Source: Psococerastis gibbosa (Eukaryota; Arthropoda; Insecta; Psocodea; Psocidae). Taken from it: DNA of 64,000 nt. The translations under genes were made by a program, and so were the position numbers. The stretch lies in the NCBI GenBank assembly GCA_963971405.1, contig OZ020490.1, forward strand, positions 5,318,874 through 5,382,873. The letters are read 5' to 3'. This document shows positions 27,601-34,257 of the stretch, piece after piece. Below the pieces are notes generated by a model. It was not told the DNA's origin, made no database searches, and saw nothing but the letters and a program-made list of their open reading frames with translations. The stretch's first letter is position 1; every line of letters starts with the position of its first letter.

Positions 27601-30600
27601 TTACATTTATTTAATTTATGTGTTATTATAGTCTTATAGGCTAGATATAGGAACTAGGATATATAATTTATGTTCTGTGATAGGAACAGTGTTGAATTAT
27701 AAACAAAATTGTATTCAACATAGTAAGTTGACTATAGTTGAAGATTGTTTAGTCTTCGTATGAGTTATTCTGACTTATTTGAAATAAAAGTACCTTTCAG
27801 TGCTTATTTTTTTATCATTTTTTATTTGGCATGTGACCTCATCTAGGATTTCATAATAGGCTACGTGACAGTTGTACCAAGAAAATATAAAATATGCAAC
27901 ATAGGTTAACAAAAATAATACGGTCGTAGGCTTTTTTTTTTACTTTTGTATACCCAGGCCTACATCTATAGGTCATAGGCTATGTCCAATGCCAACGACC
28001 CCATGGATTTCGGACATTATTTGTATTGTTTCCGTATGAATTTGTGGTCATTGGCAAACTGGTATACGTTATCGATGTCAACCTACACCAGCTACAAGCG
28101 ATAATGGACAAGCTGAGACAAGCTTACCATTGTTCACTCATCTCACGTGGCATGCCTGGCCTTGAGCTAAGGTAGACCAGTTTTAGTTTTAGTTTTAGTT
28201 TCAGTTTTGATTAATTGATTGATTATTATTATAATGACTTGTTCCATGTATTTATTAATACCTGATGGAATACACGATTATTATTATTATTATTATTATT
28301 ATTATCATTGACGTAATGAAAAAAGCGAAAGCATGGCTTAACCAAGTGCAGATGCGAGAATCGTAGGGCCTTAAAATAGATGGGAAAGGAAACGTTTTCT
28401 TTCATTGTAGCTATAGGGCTCGGTGAATGGTTGGTGCAAAACCACTGAGTAGATTTATATCCGCTGCAGCCCGATCATGGCGATTTGGGATTATTATAAT
28501 ACCGGGGTTTATTCAATTGTTTTAAACAAATGAGTGAAAATTTCGCGTGAAATTCAAATTGATACAGTAATATTTTTGGTGAGTTTTTAATTTTTTCTCC
28601 CTTAGATGTAGACACATTAATTATAATTCAATTTCAAAATTCCACCTGTACCTTTTAATGTTTATTAGTATTTCCTTTAATTATTAAACAATGCAACCAT
28701 TCTCTTGTATTCTAATAATTTATTAATTTGAATATCCCACGCATATTTCAACACCGTCACGTGACACCTTACTACTGCGGTATTAAAAAAAAATTGGTTG
28801 TCTTTAAAGTCGGTTTGCGGACGATAGTTTAACGTGAAAACAACAAAAAAATTAATTAAAAAAATTAAAATAATAACTAAAATTAAAAAAATATTTATAG
28901 TTGTAATAAGCAATTAAAACCACACTAAGATGCGGCGTAACGGATGAGTGTCACGCATCGGCGTCACCCTTTTTCGTGCATGCACCCAGTGTTCCAGCCA
29001 GCGCTCTTCCATTTATTAGACGTTGTCACGTCAATAAACCCCGGTATTATACTGGGCAGAACCATGTTTAGTAGAACAACTATGCCTAGTATTTTAGCTT
29101 GTATGGTAGCTACCTATGGAATCCATTAGTGGTGGGTTTACCCTTCTTCGACCTTCCTGCCCTAGTTCTCAACCAAACTGGACTAACTATGCCTGAAAAG
29201 CGCCGGCGTAGTGTAGGCATCTAATTACAGTCTGTATTTTTCTCCAGGACACACAGAGCTTACCAGGCCACGTTGAAAATGCAACCCAAACCGATTGCGA
29301 CGCTGCCACGCAAACCGACGAGCCCGCCATGTTGAGACCCCCTAGAAGGAACGCCCGCAGTGACAACGAGCTATCCGACGAAGACTCACCCCGACGGCCG
29401 GGTTGGCGTCGGGGCAAGCGTGCCAACATAAAAACGCCCATCATGGAGGAGGGCGAAAGTCTAGTTGGGTAGGTATCAAAGTTTTATATCAAGGAAGGAA
29501 CGCTCGTAATGACGAGAGCTGTCCAACGAAGACTTCCACCGAAGGCCGCTCTGGTGTCGGGACAAGCGAGCCAACATAAAGAAAGTGTATTTGGATAGGT
29601 AGATGTCAAAGATCTTATAATAACAAAGAAGCACCCGCAGACTCGCTCCGAAGGCCGCGCTGTAGTCGGGGCCAACCTAAAAACGTCCATCATGGACATA
29701 TGGGGAAAATAGAGTCCTATGCCGGAGAAATGGGACAATCGCTCCCTCCACCTACCTCAGCCAATTGACGTCTTCTTTTGACCTGTTTTTACCTTACAGC
29801 CACGACGAAATTTCGGAGTGGGGAGGAGCGCACCCCTGGTTACGGGCCTGGCTGAAGCCAAGTGGTTCGGAATCCACTATAATTAGGATCCCCTCATTCA
29901 TATCATAGCAAGTTGAAATAGGAAGGCTTGGTGTTATGCATAAGTTCCATAGTTGAGCCTCTACCTAAATTGACACCCTGAAGGAGGTACAAACAAGGTA
30001 GAAGAAGTAAAAAATTCTACCTAACTCTTTGTTTATTTGTAGGAGCGAGACGCCACAGGTAGATACCAGACCAGCCATGTTTGCCCTACCTTCTTCTGGA
30101 GTGCCTTCAACTACAAATATACCCATGTATACCGAAAACAAAAGCAGCATCCTTCGCCGGCGAAAACTTAAAGAAAAGGTAATGTATATATGAAAAACGT
30201 CCACTGCACTGACTCCTTACAATGCGAATACCAGCTGCAGCCTGATCGAGGCGATTATAATACCGGGGGTTAAATAAATACCCTAGGATTATAACTGTAA
30301 ACAAACAAATTGTGAATAGCACTTTCCATTATAAAATTAGCTTGTTTACATTTTTATTACCAGGGGATTACATAAATACCGGTATTATAATCGCCTCGAT
30401 CAGGCTACAGGGGTCCAGGGGAAAGAACTAATTATTACTTTTGTCGGCTTTTTATGCTTGCACTGCCAACGACCACATTAATTTTTTGATCATAATTAGT
30501 TGATTCAAGGTCTAGTCCAGCTAGTCTAGAACTAGAACATTAGAGAGGAAAAATTTCAATCACCCAAACCCAAAAAGGTGCCTTGGCTACATAGGTAGGG

Positions 30601-33156
30601 AATAAAATCATCTGCCGGGCATGTTGCTGACTACAACAGCTTAAGTGGTCAAGAGGGAGGATCCTCCACCAGCCCTCAGGCCTACATCCTCATTCCTCGC
30701 TGGGTGGTTGTCGTGCCACCGCGTTTTTTCAAACCATTATTACTGTTTGTTATGTTTATCCAACGCCTGCTTTCAGTATTTCTGATTTTTAAGCAACCCT
30801 GTCAGCCTGGCGGGGGAGTGAGTCTGTTTATCAACTTGAGACACCCTAGGGGCAGACTCCTTCACCTCAGGAAGAAGGGGAGTTGACTGACAGGGTGGAC
30901 CTCCTGATTATAGTGGATTCCGAACCACTTGGGGAACATGGTAAAGTCACACGATTAGGTCGGAGGTGACCAGGACTCGACACGCACTTAGACTGACTGG
31001 TAGTCTCTGGGCGTTCTCATGTCCCATCGTCTCCCCCTGCCAACTTTGTGCACAATACCAAGTTTACTGCAGTTCGGAACAGACTCTGTTCTTGTGGATT
31101 GAACTTAGTATGACCGTTGACTAAAGCAATCAAATCAAAATAAAAATTTTACAGTTTTTTAACACTTTTCCTTTTGGGCTAGGCCCATTTTAGGGTGGAA
31201 ATTATTACAATATCCTAAATATAATACAATGCATGCAGTTTAGAAATACATCAATTTTATCAAAGTTTAAAAATACTGTATAGTGAATTTGTATGTGTAG
31301 TGGTGTGTGTGTGTTAGTGGTATATTGTATGAACTTCTTGTTGTTTGTCTTGGAAGATTATTTCTATTTCCGTTCCGCCTGGACACGTTAAAAAAAAATC
31401 TATTTCTATTTTCTTTATTGTGTAATTTCCAGATCAGTAAGCCATTTTTTATATTTTTTCTAAATACTTTATAGTTTCTTTGGTTTTTTTTATGTTCATT
31501 ATTTCCACGTGCATTTTTGTTTCCGCTAACAAACTGGTACGCGTCCTTGATGTGATTGGATTGGATTGTTGAAATTATTTTAGAAAATATACTGTATATC
31601 CACCCTAGAACGGGCCTAGCCCATAGGGAAATGTTTTAATTGTATAACTGTATACTGTATTGGGATATATCAAAATTTGATTTGATTTGATGTCATTCCA
31701 CACCGGCTACAAGCGACAGTAGACTAACTAAGGCAAGTTCTTGAACGAGTCGGACCATCCTAAAAAAAACTTTCTTTCAGGATGATGAATCCAGTGGCGA
31801 GGAAGAGGCACCTCCACCCATTCAACAACCCGTGGAAAGAATTAGTCGAGCTCGGAAAAAACAGCCCGCTACTGTACAAATTAGAGCAGACAGCTTAAAC
31901 AGGTTATATCGTGCGCTAAAGGGGCTCCAACAGGCCGGGTCACTCAGTGAACTCACTCATTCCGAAGATGAACCAGACAAGAATTTATTAAAGAAGGTAA
32001 GACTGGAGGAAGCTTGATGCATAAAAGAGTTGTGGTCACCGCCCTTAAAAATGGATCGGTATAAGAACAAATAAGCAAGCAAACGTGTATTGAAACATAA
32101 AACAATAACTGAACAATAAGAAACCATGGGCTCGCTTCACACTCTCTGGCCCCTGAAAAATTTCTGCCCCCTGATCTTAAGAAACGGCTTGTTCAAGCCC
32201 TAATATTTCCTCTCCCAGACTATTGCAATATAGTTACAATGATGTGACCGTACCACAAGCAACTCTCCTCCAGAAGTTGCAGAATAACTGTATAAGGTTC
32301 GTAATGAATGTCAAGTCGTAGAAACCACATATCTCCAACTCCTGAACTCTGTAGCCTGGCTGAATCTCCAACGTCGGCGTCAGCTTCACATGGGATGCCT
32401 GGTCTTTGAGGTGCTGCGTACCCAATCCCCAACCTACCTCTTCTCGTTCCCTACTCCTCTTAGGACTCGTTGGGACGACCTCCTTCTCACCCATCTTTCT
32501 CATTCCCAAATCTTCCACTCTTCATTTCTCATCTCTTCCTCTACGCTATGGAACTCAATACCCATAGAAATTCGTGCCTCTCCTTCCCTCAACGTATTCA
32601 AAAACAAATATTAGAAGTTTCTCCTCACTCATATCATAGCAAGTTCAAACACGAAGTCTTAGCACTGTGTAAGTTTCAAAGTTTAACCCAATCGAGCGAA
32701 AGACAGAGATTGTATGAATTATTTATTGAGAGTCCCTTATCACCTGAAGGGGGTACTAACAAGGTAGATAAAGAAGAACAAACTTCTCTGATAAATCCTG
32801 GTATGACATCCTCGTCCTCTTCTTTACAGGCTGGAGTATACAGACGGCTAACTGATCTATCAGAAACTACAACAGGAAGTAGTAATACCCGAGATGGTGA
32901 CGACAAAGCAATGCCTGGGCAACGCTCAAAATACATGGACTGGTACAAAAATCTGCCTACAAACAAGCAAAGAAAAACTGTGGCAGTAGCAGCATCGAGA
33001 AGAAAAGAAGACGACATGGACTCTGGTATTGCACTGTCCTCCCTTCTAGGCGCGAAAAAGTCGAAAATTGAGAAAAAGAGTGTGTTTACAATTGCATATG
33101 ATGATGTTCAAACTAAAAATATTAGACCTGATACAAATTCGTCGCAAAAATTGTAG
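657..33156 (+). CDS. Single-pass cadherin, 22 coding exons
   Basis: Exons: 657-840, 1495-1844, 2040-2138, 2411-2488, 2743-2929, 3391-3586, 4575-4818, 4982-5297, 5756-5931, 6211-6619, 7067-7289, 8027-8364, 9439-9670, 20786-20979, 22734-22968, 23507-23627, 24350-24499, 25371-25490, 29248-29468, 30043-30178, 31781-31996, 32830-33156. All junctions are GT-AG with matching phase; the sum is 4752 nt (1583 aa plus stop). It starts with a signal-peptide-like segment. About six EC repeats follow, including DENDNVPVF near residue 470 and DVNDETPEF near 579, with a Cys pair in EC1. A pre-membrane domain precedes a membrane segment at about 866-894. The tail of about 690 residues is rich in Arg, Ser and Glu. 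It is a calcium-dependent adhesion protein of the plasma membrane. The layout resembles insect cadherin-89D, but I cannot verify the orthology. An extra phase-neutral exon in intron 13 cannot be excluded. Confidence 0.88.
1069..1494 (+). repeat. LINE 3' end and tandem-duplicated acceptor region in cadherin intron 1
   Basis: The frame 1069-1269 reads LRWLGHVVRM and ends DWRSVVEQVSAHQGL-stop, typical of the C-terminus of a non-LTR reverse transcriptase. An (AGA)n tail follows. The last part (gagcag...gggctgta), tail and flank occur again at 1357-1494. Both copies end in aattgtttgcag, so the exon 2 acceptor has a decoy at 1354. The decoy would lead into a stop after 12 codons. Confidence 0.75.
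3275..3330 (-). repeat. SINE-1 fragment (tRNA-like part) in cadherin intron 5
   Basis: The inverse of the SINE-1 B-box region (gtgtgggactcgagccaaca, then cgggtgaaagtc). The rest of the 461-bp intron shows nothing I recognise. Confidence 0.6.
3587..4574. repeat. Cadherin intron 6 with two imperfect hairpins
   Basis: No coding signal. Inverted repeats occur at about 3824-3892 (agcagagcacacctt and its inverse) and about 4291-4440 (gcacaaaggcagattc and gaatctgcctttgtgc). These look like small foldback repeats of unknown family. Confidence 0.45.
5460..5730. repeat. MITE in cadherin intron 8, inverted copy at 28800-29040
   Basis: Blocks such as gttacgccgcatcttaatgtgg, gcttattacaacaa and gacgttgtcacgtcaa recur in inverse orientation at about 28800-29040 in intron 18 of the same gene. 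The copy ends only about 25 bp before the exon 9 acceptor. Confidence 0.6.
6075..6175 (+). repeat. Repeat family 4 fragment in cadherin intron 9
   Basis: It carries caagtgataatggacaagct and tgacttaaccaagtacatat, shared with the longer copies at about 8926 and 27945. Confidence 0.6.
6676..7018 (-). repeat. Repeat family 3 copy in cadherin intron 10
   Basis: This is an inverse copy of the roughly 370-bp repeat at 30755-31125. Shared words include aacgcctgctttcagcattt, caccctgtcagtcaactcccc and aagtggttcgaaatccacta in the appropriate orientation. No coding capacity is seen. It could be a SINE-like or MITE-like element. Confidence 0.7.
7328..7445 (+). repeat. SINE-2 (tRNA-derived) in cadherin intron 11
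   Basis: A tRNA-like head has an A-box-like ggtccagcggttaag and a B box ggttcaaatcccacc, followed by a tail with tcctctaatttcggtta. Related copies are at 36826-37000 (+) and, 3' part only, 20240-20360 (-). Confidence 0.65.
7537..7680. mobile_element. MITE with tips taggagagatRggacattc
   Basis: Terminal inverted repeats are gtaggagagataggacatt and, at the other end, atctctcctata. The same tips occur at 52273-52607, 52944-53262 and 62138-62323. Confidence 0.6.
7733..7835. mobile_element. Foldback element, nearly perfect palindrome
   Basis: Two arms of about 48 bp (ggctattccacttgtcagtt and its inverse) flank a tiny loop (gatgag). The tips GGCG(CG)GCTATTCCAC relate it to the GGCGG-tip family. 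It lies in cadherin intron 11, so it is probably transcribed as a hairpin. Confidence 0.85.
7852..8005. repeat. MITE with ccggtattataat motif, inverted copy at 28470-28600
   Basis: Words such as ggtcaccaaaaatattcatt, tcatttgtttaaaataattg and accccggtattataataatc are shared in inverse with 28470-28600 in intron 18. The ccggtattataatcgcc motif also ends the foldbacks at 30236-30410 and 52341-52515. Confidence 0.55.
8393..8616 (+). repeat. SINE-1 (tRNA-derived), copy A, cadherin intron 12
   Basis: The head gacatgtagcgtagcggtac (A-box-like) is followed by ggttgttggttcgagtctca (B box), then a unique body (ggcatgtaaagcaggcggtc, gggctttatagccctaactc) and an (ATTT)n tail. It starts about 28 bp after the exon 12 donor. 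Confidence 0.85.
8643..8862 (+). repeat. SINE-1, copy B, directly behind copy A
   Basis: Same head, body and (ATTT)n tail as copy A, with scattered differences. The two copies lie in tandem about 27 bp apart. Confidence 0.85.
8926..9155 (+). repeat. Repeat family 4 copy in cadherin intron 12
   Basis: It holds ggtcccttgtccaatgccaa, ttcggacattatttgtattg, tttccgtatgaatt and gataatggacaagct. These are also at 27945-28365 (+), 33725-33930 (-) and 24160-24285 (-). No coding frame is evident. Confidence 0.7.
9802..10314. mobile_element. Non-autonomous TIR element in cadherin intron 13
   Basis: Ends are AGGGTGGCCAGAT and ATCTGGCCACCCT, each flanked by TA. The interior is AT-rich and non-coding. Superfamily is uncertain; the GGTGGCC tip would fit several cut-and-paste groups. 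Confidence 0.65.
10390..11801. mobile_element. Large foldback element split by about 1.1 kb
   Basis: The left arm 10390-10513 and right arm 11651-11801 are inverse copies (gttttaaggagactattatg and its inverse, with ggtggaattgccgcc tips). They match the compact foldback at 52608-52860. The interior is non-coding. It also has inverse gtggacggaga blocks near 10580 and 11555 and a repeat family 4 fragment at 11099-11215, so further insertions probably separated the arms. Confidence 0.7.
11860..12020. repeat. gtatcgata-rich simple repeat
   Basis: Degenerate repeats of gtatcgataccggtattga. Similar words recur at about 19740-19830, on the other side of the retrovirus. One repeat tract was therefore probably split by that insertion, or two copies flank it. 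Confidence 0.5.
12080..12286 (+). repeat. 5' LTR of the errantivirus
   Basis: 207 bp, AGTTA...TAACT. It matches 19346-19552 base for base as far as I can read. The PBS overlaps its final T. Confidence 0.92.
12547..12552 (+). promoter_or_regulatory. Candidate errantivirus splice donor for env mRNA
   Basis: A consensus gtaagt lies in the leader, 23 nt after an ATG at 12524 and upstream of the gag start. With the acceptor at 17769 it would bring a short leader frame in phase with the env frame. That is the usual errantivirus arrangement, but here it is an inference from sequence only. Confidence 0.5.
12668..14068 (+). CDS. gag: Errantivirus gag
   Basis: 466 codons. The N-terminal two thirds is helix-prone capsid-like sequence; the C-terminal third is rich in Pro, Gln, Phe and Asn. 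No CCHC zinc knuckle is visible, as is normal in errantivirus Gag. It would form the virus-like particle in the cytoplasm. The ATG at 12668 is the first in frame after the leader. The frame is intact and overlaps the pol frame from 14023. A heptamer A-AAT-TTT at 14029-14035, in register with the gag codons, is a canonical -1 slippery site, so pol is probably made as a Gag-Pol fusion. Confidence 0.9.
   Translation: MPEVEIIAENESDLKASQDLLTPKKSILKPPLLNFGNTNSQKMPGSAAVPTSLSDGDVRALINAIPEYEPGQNLSIFLTEVDNLVSHVNNRITVDQIYVIECSIRSKIKGEARDFISYQNAKDWASIRKYLIQKYGDQRNEDILINSLSQCVQNKNENYLDYYGRLLKCLNALMQHLQLNSTDPNYTKYKKADYDKLALKTFQNGLLEPHRSFLGNFALNTLEECISKCQILDNRKQEWEYYEFLRKNNDTSEKKNTNSPHSPQEQMNAPIFRTPPQAQYNPFKTNFQRPQMMPPVFNKPFQNNAFARPFQSQFPKPQGPQNPFAPQNAFSRPSFQQPQQRFFNKPNFGPSTSMAPNTQRLPPPEPMSVQSYIPPKPSNFGSSNQQKPAQPLRSMFNVETEDQNSEYYPNYPYFPNYPYENYCDEEYYVQQTETPEFTNFLTESQCEQTENEAVNFQATASNTHPT
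14023..17820 (+). CDS. pol: Errantivirus pol (protease, RT, RNase H, integrase)
   Basis: The frame is open from 14023 and lies in -1 phase to gag; the first ATG (14251) is downstream of the protease motif, so frameshifting rather than initiation is likely. In order: aspartic protease LIDSGAS (about 14140), reverse transcriptase with YMDDVV (15355), RNase H with TTDASNVAL (about 15799), integrase HHCC zinc domain and the D, D, E core (residues in HIDTF, CDEGREF and PIERFHS). The whole frame is uninterrupted, so this copy may encode active enzymes. Its job is copying the genomic RNA and integrating the cDNA. Confidence 0.93.
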   Translation, partial: GCKFSSNCLQYAPDVVNLNSLNSISKLPYFYLPELNLKILIDSGASNSVINPGPAYELFQEYLFKKPFTVTGLKKKVEAQDNIIFPFLYPFGIKNNLHLHVVDWHSQFDALIGSEDLDNLGAIINYKNKTVEMNNIKIPFSYVFLHNKIENFTTMVNRSIKIPVTLEQGDVLLPEINFGQDFIIPESIATAKDGFCTIPNPFHFHKEINFQERVPVSSLHENDIEAPPNYHETIDVSKVLRTSHLNQEEKTKILDLCKKYRDILYTDKSNLTFSNAVKHQIRTCDESPVYVKSYRHPYAMNEEIQRQIQNLLDNEIIRPSVSPYSAPVWVVPKKLDASGQKKFRMVIDYRKLNEKTIEDKYPLPRIDEILDNLGKCKYFSTIDLAQGFHQIEMDPASIEKTAFSVNNGHYEYRRMPFGLKNAPSTFQRVMDNLLREFLYKCCFVYMDDVVIFSKSLDEHLLHVRLIFQKLRECNLKIQLDKSEFLCKDVAFLGHVITQDGIKPNPQKIEAVEKFPIPKTTKEIKSFLGLVGYYRRFIANFAQVVAPMTRALKKGSKININDPDYVQAFHTCKELLTNAPILAYPDFKKQFTLTTDASNVALGSVLSQNGRPVAYYSRILNSAERNYSTIERELLAILESTKHFRPYLFGQKFTIETDHNPLVWLYKIKEPNSRLIRWKLKLEEFNFDIVYRKGKENYVADALSRIEIHNDEIIDELCSIIPNIDEAPAISEAEVDRIVESQREVSTPSNHFNDSDNMPLNQLLPLSPDLPLDSPPTLLSLSNNPDADVIETANADDNQTIHSTNDDNGKNLPISERPVNVFPNRIILKLGECFKRRIVRPFGKNNHIITINPNSIDENLTELLKDTIKPDLSYGVFFEDNQIRERFIEMCKSLFNYSIKIVISNKYCLDVTNPDSQSEIIYEYHDRTHNGINETLTQLKQKYFWPNMKESITAIINKCETCLKSKYERHPYNPKLTGPLLAKRPFDVIHIDTFSFQSSKFLTIIDLFSRYAQAYKIKDGTCVTVLNKLRHFFRHHNYPQKLVCDEGREFKNRTFEEFCKLHKIELHYTTVNNPSSNSPIERFHSTIIEKLRTLKIKNPHDLPCNLMMSAILIYNQSIHSSTGYSPFHLLYGPYEKLTDFDIDMTILEQYNQKRKEEILPFYDHVYVRNEERARKYLEKQNQNKTDPPDVEGLDVYVERNRPRKIDPPFEKIKATSQSGGKIIGLTSKNRPTTAHVRAIKRLREPGINLQVDPTPSPGSSGDGDED
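17770..19336 (+). pseudogene. env: Errantivirus env, interrupted by an in-frame stop
   Basis: Baculovirus-F-like envelope fusion protein. The longest uninterrupted part runs from an ATG at 17927 (469 codons). It has a furin-type site RKREKR (18044-18061) followed by a Gly-rich fusion-peptide-like stretch, and a membrane segment near the C-terminus (about 19165-19230). That part has no signal peptide and too short an N-terminal subunit for the family. The same frame continues upstream over the end of pol to an acceptor (aatttgcag, ending 17769), but TAG at 17924-17926 cuts it. This copy therefore probably lacks functional Env, unless initiation at 17927 suffices. Confidence 0.75.
19346..19552 (+). 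repeat. 3' LTR of the errantivirus
   Basis: 207 bp, preceded by the polypurine tract and followed by the ATAT duplication. I see no difference from the 5' LTR. Confidence 0.92.
20240..20752 (-). repeat. SINE-2 3' part and repeat family 3 copy, cadherin intron 13
   Basis: 20240-20360 is the inverse of the SINE-2 tail (ataaccgaaattagaggata). 20377-20752 is an inverse repeat family 3 copy ending in ccaggctggcagggttgctt. It stops about 35 bp before exon 14. Confidence 0.65.
21361..21650 (+). repeat. LINE C-terminal relic in cadherin intron 14
   Basis: The frame reads RRARWLGHLLRHDN, then RRGRPRDEYLQQ and GDWRHR. This is the usual C-terminal pattern (RxRWLGH...GRPR...W) of a non-LTR retrotransposon ORF2. 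It is a truncated relic and lies inside a host intron. Confidence 0.65.
21780..22620. repeat. Rest of cadherin intron 14: homopolymer-rich repeats
   Basis: Contains a run of G at about 21850 and a run of about 20 C at 22314-22332. No coding frame is seen. Words like gtgagctatc and tagtggggcccgaccgtcta near 22500 echo exon 14 (gtgagctatc, agtggggcccggccttctac), possibly a decayed exon copy. Confidence 0.4.
23028..23320. mobile_element. Foldback element in cadherin intron 15
   Basis: Arms of about 95 bp (23028-23125 and 23227-23320) are inverse copies (ctcatgaaatatggaacgca and its inverse; gaagaattttttctcctaat and its inverse). A loop of about 100 bp separates them. It starts 60 bp after exon 15 and nearly fills the intron. 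Its tips do not match the GGCGG family. Confidence 0.75.
23640..24340. repeat. Cadherin intron 16, AT-rich with a repeat family 4 fragment
   Basis: The first part is AT-rich with nothing recognised. 24160-24285 is an inverse, degenerate repeat family 4 copy (gaaccagtttgccaacggac, ccaataatgtccgaaaagcg). Confidence 0.45.
24510..25010 (-). repeat. LINE C-terminal relic in cadherin intron 17
   Basis: Read on the minus strand it gives TAEMRML, LREKRLNWWGHVLRGDKN and GRPKVKLR, the end of a non-LTR retrotransposon reverse transcriptase. Stops and a frame change show decay. Confidence 0.65.
25185..25262 (-). repeat. SINE-1 head fragment in cadherin intron 17
   Basis: Inverse of the SINE-1 head: gtaggactcgaaccaacaac, then ctacatgtcctgat. 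It lacks body and tail. Confidence 0.7.
25884..26915 (+). CDS. MATH-BTB (speckle-type POZ-like) protein, nested intronless gene
   Basis: 343 residues without an intron, wholly inside cadherin intron 18 on the same strand. A MATH domain begins at about residue 27 (VDYKFIWTIGNFEKL) and runs to about 158; a BTB/POZ domain follows from about 187 (CDVVLSS...NAHKLILSAGSAVFSAMF) and then a BACK-like helical end. The order matches SPOP/TDPOZ proteins, substrate adaptors for cullin-3 ubiquitin ligases in the nucleus or cytoplasm. Substrate is unknown. The MATH part is diverged. Lack of introns suggests a retrocopy origin, but the frame is intact and no poly(A) tail is left. The ATG at 25884 is the first in frame and gives the usual short N-terminus. 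Confidence 0.88.
   Translation: MELSDQLPYFKSFAPNTWVRTQPSIVDYKFIWTIGNFEKLWMISPKFMSPELYANSKADSGLYFIIHVEEMRVMEGGHMLGTFMSAGIFVSARKTGMATISILNNNSKVITMRQNFKDHASCNIVKFLDSSEVVKPKFITNDCLTILCEITIIESAETFQMFCPDEFNVLSGEHSKNFIALFEEKKCCDVVLSSCDGVEINAHKLILSAGSAVFSAMFEHDMREKHDSRVTIGDVEGRVLEEMLRFMYTGTCAKLKEMPSELLVVAEKYDLRELKAKCEKELYNQITLENAVETLIIADLHSAVQLKLHTAGFIAGHFNRICDTDGYKNLQQTHAHLVQLLES
27051..27410. mobile_element. MITE with AATCACNGTAAGTTGACTG ends, cadherin intron 18
   Basis: Inverse ends aatcacggtaagttgactg and cagtcaacttactgtgatt. It encloses a perfect-looking hairpin at 27252-27311 (ttaaaagcgaccaatttcgg and its inverse). No coding capacity. Confidence 0.6.
27945..28365 (+). repeat. Repeat family 4 copy with an ATT microsatellite
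   Basis: It starts catctataggtcataggcta, continues ttcggacattatttgtattg, and ends taaccaagtgcagatgcgag. An (ATT)n run at 28278-28305 and an insert split the family sequence. Confidence 0.65.
28470..29060. repeat. Two MITE copies, inverse to those in introns 8 and 11
   Basis: 28470-28600 is the inverse of 7852-8005. 28800-29040 is the inverse of 5460-5730 (gcggcgtaacgg, acgttgtcacgtc). Between them the sequence is AT-rich with nothing recognised. Confidence 0.55.
29469..30042. repeat. Cadherin intron 19 with a degraded copy of exon 19
   Basis: 29496-29720 repeats words of exon 19 (aaggaacgctcgtaatgacgagagctgtcc; aaggccgcgctgtagtcgggg; aaaacgtccatcatgga) with frameshifts. Exon 19 was probably duplicated in tandem, perhaps twice, and the copies decayed. 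A short repeat family 3 piece lies at 29857-29885. Confidence 0.6.
30236..30410. mobile_element. Foldback element, cctgatcgaggcg tips, cadherin intron 20
   Basis: Ends agcctgatcgaggcgattat and its inverse; the interior is a long imperfect hairpin. A sister copy is at 52341-52515. It begins about 58 bp after exon 20. Confidence 0.75.
30755..31125 (+). repeat. Repeat family 3, fullest copy
   Basis: It starts ccaacgcctgctttcagtat, passes ttgactgacagggtggacct and gtggattccgaaccacttgg, and ends attgaacttagtatgaccgt. It recurs at 6676, 20377, 34420 (-) and 50577, 53908, 54058 (+). No open frame is conserved between copies. Confidence 0.7.
31165..31700. mobile_element. Possible TIR element in cadherin intron 20
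   Basis: Inverse ends gggctaggcccattttaggg and ccctagaacgggcctagccc, with AT-rich non-coding DNA between them and a (tttga)n run just outside. Family unknown. Confidence 0.45.
32120..32615 (+). repeat. LINE reverse-transcriptase C-terminal relic in cadherin intron 21
   Basis: Fragments such as LQRRRQLHMGCLVFEVLRTQ and LWNSIPIEIRASPSLNVFKN-KY-stop match the end of CR1/Jockey-like ORF2 proteins. Earlier parts contain stops. The frame ends before cadherin exon 22. Confidence 0.7.
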
Positions 33157-34165
33157 ATAAGTATTGGAATATTGTGTTGTTGTGCCATCAAAAACAAAAA
33201 CAAAAACTGTCATGGACTCTGGTATTGCACTATCACTTCTAGGCGCGAAAAAGTCGGAAATTGAGAAAAGGGCGTGTTTACAATTTTCATATGTTGATAA
33301 TAAATATAATGAATATTAGGCCTGAAACGCTTCCGTCACAAGAATTTTACAAAATTATTGGGATATTATGTTTTTGTATCATCAATAAATCAGCTTCAGT
33401 TGACCAGTGTGCTATTCCTCCTGTCACTCAACTTCTGATTATTCAACACTTCCTCTGGTGCCAGGCTCACTCTTCTGCGGTCGTCTTCAATCAGGCTCCT
33501 GAATCCCTTACTCGGTCTTCCCCTGCTTCGTGCCCTCTATTTCTTCCTTTCTTCATTTTATCACTCATCTGCCCTTATCGATTCGGTTCATGTATCCGAA
33601 CCATTGCAGTCTCCTTATCCGCTATATTCTCCCTTGGTCTTCCCCTGCTTCGTGTTCCCAATAATTCTTCCTCCAGCCATTACCTCGCTTTACGTATCTG
33701 AAGACTCGTGTCTGTACTTGGTTAAGTCATGCTTTCGCCTGTTTCATTGCGTCAATGATAAGCTTGTCTCAGCTTGTCCATTATTCCTTGTAGCCGGTTT
33801 AGGTTGACATTGAGAGCGTATACCAGTTTGTCAATGGCCGAAAATTCATACGGAAACAATACAAATAATGTCAGAAACCCTGGGAGGCGTTGGCATTGGA
33901 CAAGGGACCTATGGGCCACTATAAGTAGGCCTGGGTCAATATAAAGTCGTATCTGAACCATTGCAATCATTGTGCCATCAAGAAGAAAAAAAATGTCATG
34001 GCCTTATTGCACTGTGGTCGCTTCTAGACGCGAAAAGTCGACAATTGCCGAAAAATGAAAGAAGACTAGCGTGTTTACAATTGTCTATGATGCTGTTGAA
34101 ATATTAGGACCAGAGACGAATTCGCCGCAAAAATTGTAAATAGTTATTAGAGTATTATGATATTG
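33013..34165 (+). repeat. Tandem decayed copies of the cadherin 3' end
   Basis: The end of exon 22 plus 3' flank (about 33013-33193) recurs at about 33212-33385 and 33950-34165. Shared words are ctctggtattgcac, cttctaggcgcgaaaaagtcg, gtgtttacaatt and ttcgccgcaaaaattgta. The copies have frameshifts and no open frame. Other repeats (LINE, family 4) sit between the second and third copy. Confidence 0.8.
33410..33930 (-). repeat. LINE relic and repeat family 4 copy
   Basis: 33410-33720 on the minus strand reads RLQWFGYMNRIDKGR and RGRPSKGFRSLIEDDRR in nearby frames, a decayed LINE C-terminus. 33725-33930 is an inverse repeat family 4 copy. Confidence 0.55.
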
Positions 34166-34257
34166 TGCCTTATATAGAACATCCACAAAATATTAGCTGG
34201 CAAGTTCAAACCAAGTCTATTAATGAGTCTGTTAGATACATGCTCGTGACGAGTTTT

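Noticed and set aside
32470-32829. Upstream part of the long frame ending at 33156 as cadherin coding sequence
   Set aside because: It is LINE-derived; the exon starts at the acceptor ending at 32829.
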